Below are positions 49,232 through 56,342 of a stretch of DNA of 64,000 bases, in pieces. Both the position numbers and the translations under genes were made by a program. The stretch is taken from contig PMNA01000013.1 of the NCBI GenBank assembly GCA_003162055.1, forward strand, positions 121,064 through 185,063, given 5' to 3'. Source of the DNA: Actinomycetota bacterium (GTDB taxonomy: Bacteria; Actinomycetota; Thermoleophilia; Gaiellales; Gaiellaceae). The first letter of the stretch is position 1; each line of letters opens with the position of its first letter. The notes beneath the pieces were generated by a model, which saw only the letters and a list, made by a program, of their open reading frames with translations, searched no databases and was not told the DNA's origin.

Positions 49232-49256
49232 GGTCGGACGCAAAGGCCGTCCGACC
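49232..49256. repeat. Hairpin before a small helical gene
   Basis: GGTCGGACG and CGTCCGACC form a perfect 9-bp stem with a 7-base loop ending two bases before the ATG at 49259. In the mRNA it would cover the start region, and could act as an operator or translational brake. Confidence 0.45.
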
Positions 49257-49258
49257 CT

Positions 49259-49504
49259 ATGCCTAGGCTTAAGCCCGTGGAGAGGGCTCCTTCGAGGATC
49301 GAATTGCTCGAGCTGGATATCGATACCAGGCTCTCGGATCTATGGAAGGAGACGATCGAGATCGAGGAGTGGAACCTGGAGGTCGTCGCGGCCTTCATGC
49401 GCGCCGCTTATGGCAAGGGCTACTGTGACGCCCTGACCGAAGATGATCTCGGGCGGCTCTGCGTAGATCACGGCTACCGAGTGCCCGATCGCCGCGCGGC
49501 CTAG
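49259..49504 (+). CDS. Small helical protein of unknown function
   Basis: 81 residues from the ATG at 49259 (MPRLKPVERAPSRIELLELD). It is rich in predicted helix: LSDLWKETIEIEEWNLEVVA, AFMRAAYGKGYCDALTEDDL, with a short C-terminal GYRVPDRR. An upstream in-frame start at 49160 adds Cys- and Arg-rich residues that look spurious. No family was recognised. A hairpin abuts the start codon. Confidence 0.6.
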   Translation: MPRLKPVERAPSRIELLELDIDTRLSDLWKETIEIEEWNLEVVAAFMRAAYGKGYCDALTEDDLGRLCVDHGYRVPDRRAA

Positions 49505-49553
49505 CTCGACTTCGCGCCGGCCCAGACGATCCGAGCTCGCCCGCCGTAGGGGC

Positions 49554-50108
49554 CTACCGATTCGCCTGCGTACCCGTTGTGAGGTGGATGTCGGGGAGAT
49601 TGCGGAAGCGCTCGTCGAGGTCGAAGCCGTAGCCGGCGAAGAGCTCGTCGGGGACGGTGAAGCCGACGTAGCGAACGGGCAGGTCGTCGACCAATCTTCG
49701 GTAGGGGCGGTCGAAGAGCGTGGCGATGGCGATCGAGGTCGGCAGGCGTAACGCCAGCACGCGGGTCAGGTAGTTGAGCGTGAGCCCCGTATCGACCACG
49801 TCCTCGACGATGATCAGGTTGCGGTCGGTGATGTCGATGTCGAGATCCTTGAGCAGGCGGATTCGCTGTTGCCCACCGACGGCCGCCGCGGTGAACCCGG
49901 CCAACTCGACGAAGTCGATCGTGTGAGGGATGGAGAGCGCGCGTGAGAGATCGACGAGAAAGACCACGCTGGCCTTGAGCAGCGCCACCAGAATTGGCTC
50001 TCTGCCCTGGTAGTCGCGCGCGATCTCCTCCCCGAGCTCGTGCACGCGGCCGGCGATCTCCTCCCGCCGTAGGTAGATCTCACCGATGATCGAGCTCTCA
50101 GCCGTCGT
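49554..50108 (-). CDS. hpt: Hypoxanthine phosphoribosyltransferase, probable non-standard start
   Basis: PRPP loop LIIVEDVVDTGLTLNYLTRV, ALLKASVVFLVDLSRAL and the C-terminal VGFTVPDELFAGYGFDLDE are intact. It salvages hypoxanthine/guanine to IMP/GMP. The first ATG/GTG/TTG in frame is GTG at 50045, giving 163 residues and cutting off the conserved N-terminus. The frame stays open upstream and encodes IIGEIYLRREEIAGRV, which matches the usual start of the family. GAGGAG (50115-50120) lies six bases before an ACG at 50106-50108; starting there gives 184 residues, the normal length. The ACG start is an inference. Confidence 0.85.
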   Translation of the reverse strand, partial: TTAESSIIGEIYLRREEIAGRVHELGEEIARDYQGREPILVALLKASVVFLVDLSRALSIPHTIDFVELAGFTAAAVGGQQRIRLLKDLDIDITDRNLIIVEDVVDTGLTLNYLTRVLALRLPTSIAIATLFDRPYRRLVDDLPVRYVGFTVPDELFAGYGFDLDERFRNLPDIHLTTGTQANR

Positions 50109-50216
50109 CTCTCGCTCCTCTATACCGACATCCTTCCCGATTCGGCCCCGCGCCGGGGGGCCAGGCCTCGCGCGCCTGCCCGGGAGAGAGGTGCTTCGCC
50201 GTCACGCGAAGCTGCT

Positions 50217-50585
50217 TCAGGAGGCCAGATCGAGGCGAAAACGCTCGGCCAGGCGCTGCACGTCGCGCCGGTAGAAGAGCTTGACGCGGACTCCCGGATA
50301 GAGTGCTCGCAACTTGCGCAACTTGCGGTTCTTGCGCGTCACGAGCGACTGCTTCATGACCGTGATCTCCAGGTAGAGATCTTGCTCGGGGAGGTAGAAG
50401 TCGGGCGTGAACGCCTCGCTGACCCGGCCTTCCTCGTCGCGCTCGAGCACGAAAGAGGTGGGCTCGTACTCCCAAGCGATCCGGTAGTAATCGAGGATCC
50501 GCGCGCATTCGACCTCGGCCTGGTTCGCGAACCTGGGGGTTTTCGAACCGCGATCTGCCTGGAAATCGGCGCTTTCGAAGCCCAT
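50217..50585 (-). CDS. PD-(D/E)XK nuclease-like protein
   Basis: 122 residues. An N-terminal helix (ANQAEVECARILDYYRIAWE) is followed by YEPTSFVLERDEEG, then the core EAFTPDFYLPEQDLYLEITV with a PD...ExT pattern and MKQSLVTRKNRKLRKLRALY. The arrangement resembles small PD-(D/E)XK nucleases, although the final Lys of the motif is replaced by Thr. DNA binding or nicking is possible; catalytic competence is uncertain. It is the gene upstream of hpt on the same strand. Confidence 0.6.
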   Translation of the reverse strand: MGFESADFQADRGSKTPRFANQAEVECARILDYYRIAWEYEPTSFVLERDEEGRVSEAFTPDFYLPEQDLYLEITVMKQSLVTRKNRKLRKLRALYPGVRVKLFYRRDVQRLAERFRLDLAS

Positions 50586-50694
50586 CTACAGGCAAGGGTA
50601 GCAACCCGGTCGGACGCGCCAGCGGGTCATCGGTGTGGAGGCTCGAGCGAAGGGGGGGTTTCCCCAACCGCTCCGCGCGGCATACACTTCTGCC

Positions 50695-51501
50695 ATGCCG
50701 GGCCGGAACGACGGTCGCGTTTTCAGGATCGCCCAGATTTCCGATCTGCACTGTGGCGGGTTGCACTTCGTGCCCAACCTGCTGGAACGGGCGATTTCGG
50801 AGGTCAACGACCTCGCTCCCGACGTCGTCGTCTGCTCGGGCGACCTGACCACTTTCGGCTTCAAGGGAGAGTACGCGATGGCGCGCTCCTATCTCGAGCG
50901 GATCGAGTGCGAGAACATGGTCATCATCCCCGGTAACCACGACGCCCGTAATGTCGGTTACGTCCATTTCGAGCAGCTCTTCGGCGAGCGCAACTCGGTT
51001 CTGCACAAAGGACCGGTCAGTATCGTCGCGGTCGATTCGACCGCTCCCGATCTCGACTACGGGCAGATCGGTCGTGGCCGCTATCGCTGGATCGAGGAGC
51101 AGTTCAAACACCCGGCCAAGCTGCGCATCTTCGTCCTGCACCATCACCTGCTTCCGGTGCCCGGCACCGGCCGTGAGCGCAACATCGTGCACGACGCCGG
51201 CGACACACTCGAGTGCTTGCAGCGCGCGGGCGTGGACCTGGTCCTGACCGGTCACAAGCACGTTCCCTATGCCTGGAAGCTCGAGAACCTGTTCGTCGTC
51301 AACGCGGGCACGGTCTCGTCGCTTAGGCTGCGCGGCAACACCAGGCCCTGTTACAACGTGATCGAGTTCGACGGGAAGAGGATCTCGATCGATCGCAGGT
51401 ACCCCTTCCACGGAACCGTGCGCATCATCGAGTTCGACACCGACACACTCGAGTTCCGCAAGTTCACGACCTCGATCGAAGACGAGGTCACCACTCGATG
51501 A
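50695..51501 (+). CDS. Calcineurin-like metallophosphoesterase
   Basis: 268 residues from the ATG at 50695, six bases after a TACACT box (50683-50688); an in-frame start at 50635 lies upstream of that box. Motifs: AQISDLHCGGLHF, VVCSGDLTTFG, IIPGNHDARN, LHHHLLPVPG and LTGHKHVPYAW, the five metal-binding blocks of the CpdA/Icc-like cyclic-nucleotide phosphodiesterase group. It overlaps the cDPG synthetase gene by four bases and heads the operon. In that context it could hydrolyse cyclic 2,3-diphosphoglycerate or a related phosphoester; this is an inference. Confidence 0.92.
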   Translation: MPGRNDGRVFRIAQISDLHCGGLHFVPNLLERAISEVNDLAPDVVVCSGDLTTFGFKGEYAMARSYLERIECENMVIIPGNHDARNVGYVHFEQLFGERNSVLHKGPVSIVAVDSTAPDLDYGQIGRGRYRWIEEQFKHPAKLRIFVLHHHLLPVPGTGRERNIVHDAGDTLECLQRAGVDLVLTGHKHVPYAWKLENLFVVNAGTVSSLRLRGNTRPCYNVIEFDGKRISIDRRYPFHGTVRIIEFDTDTLEFRKFTTSIEDEVTTR

Positions 51502-52790
51502 AGACCGCCGCGCTTGCGCTGATCGACGGTGAGCACTACCCGCCGGTCGTGCGCGACGCGTTGAAGGCCCTGCCCTACGAGTTCGTCTGCTGCGTCAACA
51601 TGGGCGGCGGGGAAAAGCTTCGCTCGCCGGCAGAGACGGGGGAGAAGCTCTACGGCGTGCCGCTCGTCGCCTCGATCGAGCAGGGAATCGAGGCCTACTC
51701 GCCCGAGATCGTCGTCGATCTTTCCGACGAGCCCGTTCTGGGCCCGCGAGAGCGCCTGGCCGCCGCGAGTATGGTGCTGGCGCTTGGGCTGCCCTATACG
51801 GGCGCGGATTTTCGCTTCGATCCGCCCGCGCTCGAGCCCTTCGGCCTCCCCAGCCTGAGCGTGATCGGCACCGGCAAGCGAGTGGGGAAGACGGCGCTGG
51901 CGATACAGCTCGCCCGCGCTTGCGCGCGAAAGCTCGACGTGGTGGTCGTGGCGATGGGGCGCGGCGGGCCGCCCGAGCCCGAGCTGCGCGAGACACCGCC
52001 GAGCGTCGAGGAGCTGCTCGAGCTGGCGCGCGCCGGACAGCACGCGGCGTCGGACTATCTGGAAGACGCCTTGCTGGGCGAGATTGTCAGCGTCGGGGCG
52101 CGCCGCTGTGGCGGCGGCCTGGCCGGCGCAGTCGGCTACTCGAACGTGGCTCAGGCGGCCGAGCTGGCGCTCGAGCGCCAGCCGGAGTTGGTTATCTTCG
52201 AAGGTAGTGGCGCCGCCTTGCCACCGATCGCCAGCGATCGTCGTGTGCTCGTTGTGAGCGCTCATCAGGACGTGGAGCTGGCCTGTGGCTACCTGAACGC
52301 CTATCGCATTCTCATCTCCGACCTTGTCGTGCTGAGCTTCGCCGAGCCGGGCGAGCGGCTCGAGCAGCTTCGCCGCGCGATCGCCGCGCTGCGGCCGGAT
52401 CTCCAGTTGATCGCCACTTCGATGCGCCCGCGTCCGCTCGTGCCGGTAGCAGGGAAGAAGGTGGCGCTCTTCACCACCGCGCCGAAGGAGGCGCTCCGCC
52501 CTCTCGGCGAGCTTCTCGAGCGCACCTATGGCGCCGAGGTCGTCCACGTCTCGGGCAACCTCGCCCGCCGCCGCGAGCTGGCCGAAGAGCTGGTACAGAT
52601 CGAGGCCGAGGTCTTCCTGGTCGAGCTGAAGGCGGCTGCGGTCGACGTCGTGATCGAGGAAGCGATGAGGCGAGGCTGCGAGGTTGGTCTCGTCGACAAC
52701 GAGCTGGTTCCGCTGGAGGGCGAGGCCGAGCTCGAGCCCGCGCTCCTGGAGCTTGCGCAGCAGGCGCGCGCGAAAGCGACCGTCGCATGA
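51498..52790 (+). CDS. Cyclic 2,3-diphosphoglycerate synthetase
   Basis: 430 residues. The N-terminal part (KTAALALIDGEHYPPVVRDA, LVASIEQGIEAYSPEIVVDL, SDEPVLGPRERLAAASM) and the P-loop VIGTGKRVGKTAL (about residues 124-134) match the cDPG synthetase family, first described in Methanothermus fervidus. Further landmarks are VVVAMGRGGPPEPE, SDYLEDALLGEIVSVGARRC and VIFEGSGAALPPI. The enzyme closes 2,3-bisphosphoglycerate into a cyclic pyrophosphate using ATP. It overlaps both neighbours by four bases. The product acts as a stabilising solute or phosphate store in archaea; its bacterial role is little known. Confidence 0.88.
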   Translation: MKTAALALIDGEHYPPVVRDALKALPYEFVCCVNMGGGEKLRSPAETGEKLYGVPLVASIEQGIEAYSPEIVVDLSDEPVLGPRERLAAASMVLALGLPYTGADFRFDPPALEPFGLPSLSVIGTGKRVGKTALAIQLARACARKLDVVVVAMGRGGPPEPELRETPPSVEELLELARAGQHAASDYLEDALLGEIVSVGARRCGGGLAGAVGYSNVAQAAELALERQPELVIFEGSGAALPPIASDRRVLVVSAHQDVELACGYLNAYRILISDLVVLSFAEPGERLEQLRRAIAALRPDLQLIATSMRPRPLVPVAGKKVALFTTAPKEALRPLGELLERTYGAEVVHVSGNLARRRELAEELVQIEAEVFLVELKAAAVDVVIEEAMRRGCEVGLVDNELVPLEGEAELEPALLELAQQARAKATVA

Positions 52791-53695
52791 CCCAGCACCG
52801 TCACAACCCCTTCCCGCTGGGCGACGAGAGCCTGCCCTACTCGAAAGGCCTGATGGCGCGGGCTCTGATCGCCGTCGGTGTCGGCGGCGTGCGCGCCTAC
52901 GAGCTGGCGCGGCAGGTGGAGATCGACTTGGCCAAGCGCGACGAGCGCGTCGTCGAGCTGGAGCGCCTGCATGAGCTGGCGATCGAGACGCTCGGCCCGG
53001 TCGAGGGTCACGAAGCGGTCGAGCGCCTGCGCCGCTACCGCGATCTCGACCAGCTCGACATGCCGTTGATCGTGCTGATCGGCGGCGCCACCGGCACCGG
53101 CAAGACGACGATCGCCGCGGAGGTCGCTCACCGGCTCGGTATCACCCGCCTCTCCTCGACCGATTTCATCCGCCAGACGATGCGCGCCTTCTTCTCCGAG
53201 GAGTTCATGCCCACCATCCACTACTCCAGCTTCAAGGCCTGGGAGGCGCTGCCGGAGGCCGAGCGCGAGGAGGGAGATCCGCTCATTCGCGGTTTCCTCC
53301 AGCAGACGAAGAACGTTCTCGTGGGCGTGCGCGCGTCGATCGACCGAGCGCTCGAAGAGGGATGGTCAATGGTGCTCGAGGGCGTGCACCTGGTACCGGG
53401 GATGCTGCCGCTCGAGATCGAGGGGGCGCTCGTCATCCAATGCCAGCTCGCGGTTTACAACGCGGAGGTTCACGCCTCGAACTTCTTCGTGCGCGACCTC
53501 GCCACCGAGGGCGTTCGCCCGGTCGAAAAGTACCTCCACAGCCTCGGTGAGATTCGCCAGGTTCAGGACTTCCTACTCAAGCGCGCTCGCAAATCCAGCG
53601 TCCCGGTGATAGAGAATGAGAACGTCGATCGCACCGTCGGCGCGGTGATCGAGCTGGTACTGGAAGGCGCTGAGCGCGTACAAGGGGTGAAATGA
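52787..53695 (+). CDS. 2-phosphoglycerate kinase
   Basis: 302 residues. The first 90 residues resemble an ATP-cone-like regulatory module (LPYSKGLMARALIAVGVGGV, RAYELARQVE). The kinase part has P-loop LIGGATGTGKTTIAAEVAHR (about residues 96-115), then RLSSTDFIRQTMRAFF, VLEGVHLVPGMLP and the C-terminal VPVIENENVDRTVGAVIELV. This is the archaeal-type 2PGK layout: 2-phosphoglycerate plus ATP to 2,3-bisphosphoglycerate, the substrate of the synthetase encoded upstream. Four-base overlaps on both sides indicate tight co-translation. Confidence 0.88.
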   Translation: MTQHRHNPFPLGDESLPYSKGLMARALIAVGVGGVRAYELARQVEIDLAKRDERVVELERLHELAIETLGPVEGHEAVERLRRYRDLDQLDMPLIVLIGGATGTGKTTIAAEVAHRLGITRLSSTDFIRQTMRAFFSEEFMPTIHYSSFKAWEALPEAEREEGDPLIRGFLQQTKNVLVGVRASIDRALEEGWSMVLEGVHLVPGMLPLEIEGALVIQCQLAVYNAEVHASNFFVRDLATEGVRPVEKYLHSLGEIRQVQDFLLKRARKSSVPVIENENVDRTVGAVIELVLEGAERVQGVK

Positions 53696-54714
53696 GCACG
53701 TCCAAGACAGCGAAAAAAGAGAAGGAAGCTCCCATCGCCGAGCCGTCCGGTTCGATCTGCATCTGCGGCCATTACGCTCGGGCTACCGACGCGGCGGCTC
53801 TGGCCAGCGCCCGCTGGTTGGGCCAGGCCGACCGCGAGGGCGCCGAGGGGGCCGCTTTCGCCGCGATGCAGAGCACGCTCTCGAGCCTCCCGATCGACGG
53901 GCGCATCGTAGTTGGCGCCTCCGACGAGGGAGCGCTTGCCGCCGGAGAGCAGATCGGTGCCGGTGGGACGCCTGTCGATCTGGCTCTAGACCCTCTTGAA
54001 GGACGCGAGGTCGTGGCCCGGGGAGGCCCGGGCGCGATGTCGATGATCGCCGTTGGCGAGCCCGGCGCGTTCGTGACACTTCCCGACATGTACATGCGGC
54101 GGATGGCCGTCGGGCCGCGTGCCCGCGGCAAGATCGATCTGCGAAAGCCCGTCGGCGAGAATGTCGTGGCGATCGCCAAGGCCTTCGGGCGTAACACCAA
54201 CGACATCACTACGATCGTGCTCGACCGGCCGCGCCATCACGATCTGATCGACGAGATACGACATGCCGGCGCGCGGATCAAGTTGATCCCGGACGGCGAC
54301 GTGACGGCATCGATCTCGGCGGCGATCCGAGGTACGAACGACCATCTGGCGATCGGCATCGGCGGTACGCGCCAGGCAGTGCTCACTGCAGCGGCTCTTC
54401 GCTGTCTGGGCGGCGAGCTCCAGGCTCAGCTCTGGCCCGTATCGAGGCGCGAGATCGAGCAGGCCAAGGCAACCGGCATCGACGATATCGAGCGCATCTT
54501 CAGCACGACCGACCTGGTGCCGGGCGAGATCATCTTCGCCGCGACCGGCGTCTCGGGTGGCGATCTTCTGCGCGGCGTGCGCTTCTACGCCGACAGCGCC
54601 CGCACTCACACCCTGGTCATGTGCACTCGCTGCAACTGGGTGCGCTTCATCGACAGCATTCACTTCTTCGCCCGCGAGCGGCGCGAAGAGGTTCGCTTGC
54701 TCGGAAGCGCATAG
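53692..54714 (+). CDS. glpX: Fructose-1,6-bisphosphatase class II
   Basis: 340 residues. GlpX landmarks: GRIVVGASDEGALAAGEQIG-like acidic metal segment, DLALDPLEGREVVARGGPGA, KLIPDGDVTASISAAI, HLAIGIGGTRQAVLTAAALR and GGELQAQLWP, with the C-terminal TGVSGGDLLRGVRFY. It removes the 1-phosphate of fructose 1,6-bisphosphate in gluconeogenesis. It overlaps the 2PGK gene by four bases and ends the operon; repeat copy 3 begins three bases after its stop. Its co-expression with cDPG enzymes points to gluconeogenic flux control. Confidence 0.94.
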   Translation: MSTSKTAKKEKEAPIAEPSGSICICGHYARATDAAALASARWLGQADREGAEGAAFAAMQSTLSSLPIDGRIVVGASDEGALAAGEQIGAGGTPVDLALDPLEGREVVARGGPGAMSMIAVGEPGAFVTLPDMYMRRMAVGPRARGKIDLRKPVGENVVAIAKAFGRNTNDITTIVLDRPRHHDLIDEIRHAGARIKLIPDGDVTASISAAIRGTNDHLAIGIGGTRQAVLTAAALRCLGGELQAQLWPVSRREIEQAKATGIDDIERIFSTTDLVPGEIIFAATGVSGGDLLRGVRFYADSARTHTLVMCTRCNWVRFIDSIHFFARERREEVRLLGSA

Positions 54715-54717
54715 TTA

Positions 54718-54903
54718 CCGAAGAAAGTCTGGCGACTTTCTTCGGCGAGATCGGTCGTACGAGTCACCGCGCCTGCGGCGCGAATGCCTCGTCTGCTCCT
54801 TAAGAGCGGGGCGGGCTGGCCGTGAGTTGTGGTCAGTGTTCGGGGTGTGAGAACTGGGGATGGCGTTACGTGAGCCGCGCCCGTCATGCCGTTCGCGGTG
54901 GCC
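54718..54903 (+). repeat. Dispersed structured repeat, copy 3 (after glpX)
   Basis: It starts three bases after the glpX stop. Hairpin one is perfect over 12 bp (CCGAAGAAAGTC at 54718-54729, loop TGGC, GACTTTCTTCGG at 54734-54745). Hairpin two is ACGAGTCA, inner CGCGCCTGCGGCGCG, TGCCTCGT. The block GCGGGGCGGGCTGGCCGTG and GGTCAGTGTTCG matches copy 1, and GTGAGCCGCGCCCG (from 54870) with TTCGCGGTGGC ends it. Confidence 0.8.
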
Positions 54904-54940
54904 TCGCGGGCGAGCTTTCGCCGGTAGATAGACTGGAACG

Positions 54941-55243
54941 GTGCTCACTGCCGAGGACGTCACCGATGCCCTGCGCCAGGTATTCGACCCGGAGCTGGGG
55001 CTTGACATCGTCGAGCTCGGCCTCCTTTACGACGTTCAGATCGTGGACGACGCCGTCACTGTCCTCTACAGCCTGACCTCGATCGGCTGTCCGGCCGGCC
55101 CGCTCATCCACGAGCAGATCCTGGAGGCGATGCGCGAGCTACCGAGGGTCAAGAAGGTGGCGCTGGAGTTGATCTGGGATCCTCCCTGGACGCCCGAGCG
55201 AATGTCCGAGGACGCCAAGCTTTTGCTGGGTTTCGGTTACTGA
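54941..55243 (+). CDS. DUF59/MIP18-type Fe-S assembly protein
   Basis: 100 residues, GTG start six bases after a TAGACT box (54929-54934). VFDPELGLDIVELGLLYDV, SIGCPAGPLIHEQILE and IWDPPWTPERMSEDAK match the SufT/PaaD-like DUF59 family, which helps load iron-sulfur clusters onto target proteins. The single conserved Cys is present (GCPAGP). The next gene, queG, encodes a [4Fe-4S] protein that could be a client. Confidence 0.9.
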   Translation: MLTAEDVTDALRQVFDPELGLDIVELGLLYDVQIVDDAVTVLYSLTSIGCPAGPLIHEQILEAMRELPRVKKVALELIWDPPWTPERMSEDAKLLLGFGY

Positions 55244-55334
55244 GCCGCGGCCGCCGCTTCTCATCCGTCAAGGCGGGTCTGTCCAAGCTGGCCATCTTCC
55301 GCTGCCGAGTGCCGGGTCGCGTCACAATGGCCTG

Positions 55335-56342
55335 ATGAATGCAGCTCGGCTTCAAGAGATCGCCTTGGAGCTAGGTCTGGACGCTGCCTCCGCGGCGCCG
55401 GCCGAGCCTTACGAGAGCACGGAGCGCGTGATCGCCGAGCGGCGGGCGCAGGGGTTGTTCGCGGACATGAGCTTCACTCTCGCGCACCCGGAGGTCTCCT
55501 GCCACCCCGAGCGCCTGTTCGCGGGAGCTCGCAGTGTCGTCTCCGCGGCACTCTCGTACTACCTGCCGGGGCCCGAGCCGGGCGCGGGAGAGGGGCGCCT
55601 GGCGCGGCATGCCTGGCGCGACCACTACGCCGAGCTCCGGCTCAAGCTCGCGGCTTTCGGTGAGCGTATCGGCGGCACCTATCGCGTCCTGGTTGACGCC
55701 AACGAGCACGTTGATCGCGAGGCCGCCGTGCGCGCCGGTGTCGGCTTCTTCGGCAAGAACGGGCTGGTGATAGCTCCGCGACTCGGTTCCTGGATTGTGC
55801 TCGGGACGCTTGTAAGCGACGTTGCGATCGAGCCGGGGGAGCCGCTGGGACGAGACTGCGGCGCCTGCCGACTGTGTATCGAGGCCTGCCCGACCGGGGC
55901 GATCGTGCAGGAGGGCGTGCTCGACGCGCGGCGCTGCCTCTCGTACTGGACGCAAGCGCGCACGGCGCTGCCCGAGCCGGCGCGCCAACGAATGGGCGCG
56001 AGCGTCTACGGCTGTGATATCTGCCAACAGGTCTGTCCCTGGAACCGCGGCGCCGAGAAACGAAGGGGAAAGCTGGCGCTTGGCGCGGCGGAGCCACTGG
56101 TTTCGCTGGAAGACTGGTTGACCGCCGATGACAGGGAGCTGGTGGCTCGCTACCAGAGGCTCTATTTCCCGCGCCGGGATCCGCGCTATCTGCGCCGGAA
56201 CGCCCTGGTGGCTCTGGCGAGCACCGGCACGAGCGAGCACGAGCCGTTGCTCGTGCGCTACGCGGGCGGCACGGACGAGCTGCTCGCCGAGCACGCCCGC
56301 TGGGCGCTGAATCGCCTGCGCGAGTCTACTGCGCGTCGCTGA
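55335..56342 (+). CDS. queG: Epoxyqueuosine reductase
   Basis: 335 residues. The N-terminal cobalamin-binding part (LFADMSFTLAHPEVSCHPE, GARSVVSAALSYYLPG) and two ferredoxin-type clusters are clear: CGACRLCIEACPTGAI and CDICQQVCPWN, each followed by its fourth Cys. FGKNGLVIAPRLGSWIVLG is a QueG hallmark. It reduces epoxyqueuosine to queuosine in tRNA, the last step of the pathway. A CACAAT box six bases before the ATG may serve as a leaderless promoter. It converges with pafBC with a 17-base overlap. Confidence 0.93.
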   Translation: MNAARLQEIALELGLDAASAAPAEPYESTERVIAERRAQGLFADMSFTLAHPEVSCHPERLFAGARSVVSAALSYYLPGPEPGAGEGRLARHAWRDHYAELRLKLAAFGERIGGTYRVLVDANEHVDREAAVRAGVGFFGKNGLVIAPRLGSWIVLGTLVSDVAIEPGEPLGRDCGACRLCIEACPTGAIVQEGVLDARRCLSYWTQARTALPEPARQRMGASVYGCDICQQVCPWNRGAEKRRGKLALGAAEPLVSLEDWLTADDRELVARYQRLYFPRRDPRYLRRNALVALASTGTSEHEPLLVRYAGGTDELLAEHARWALNRLRESTARR

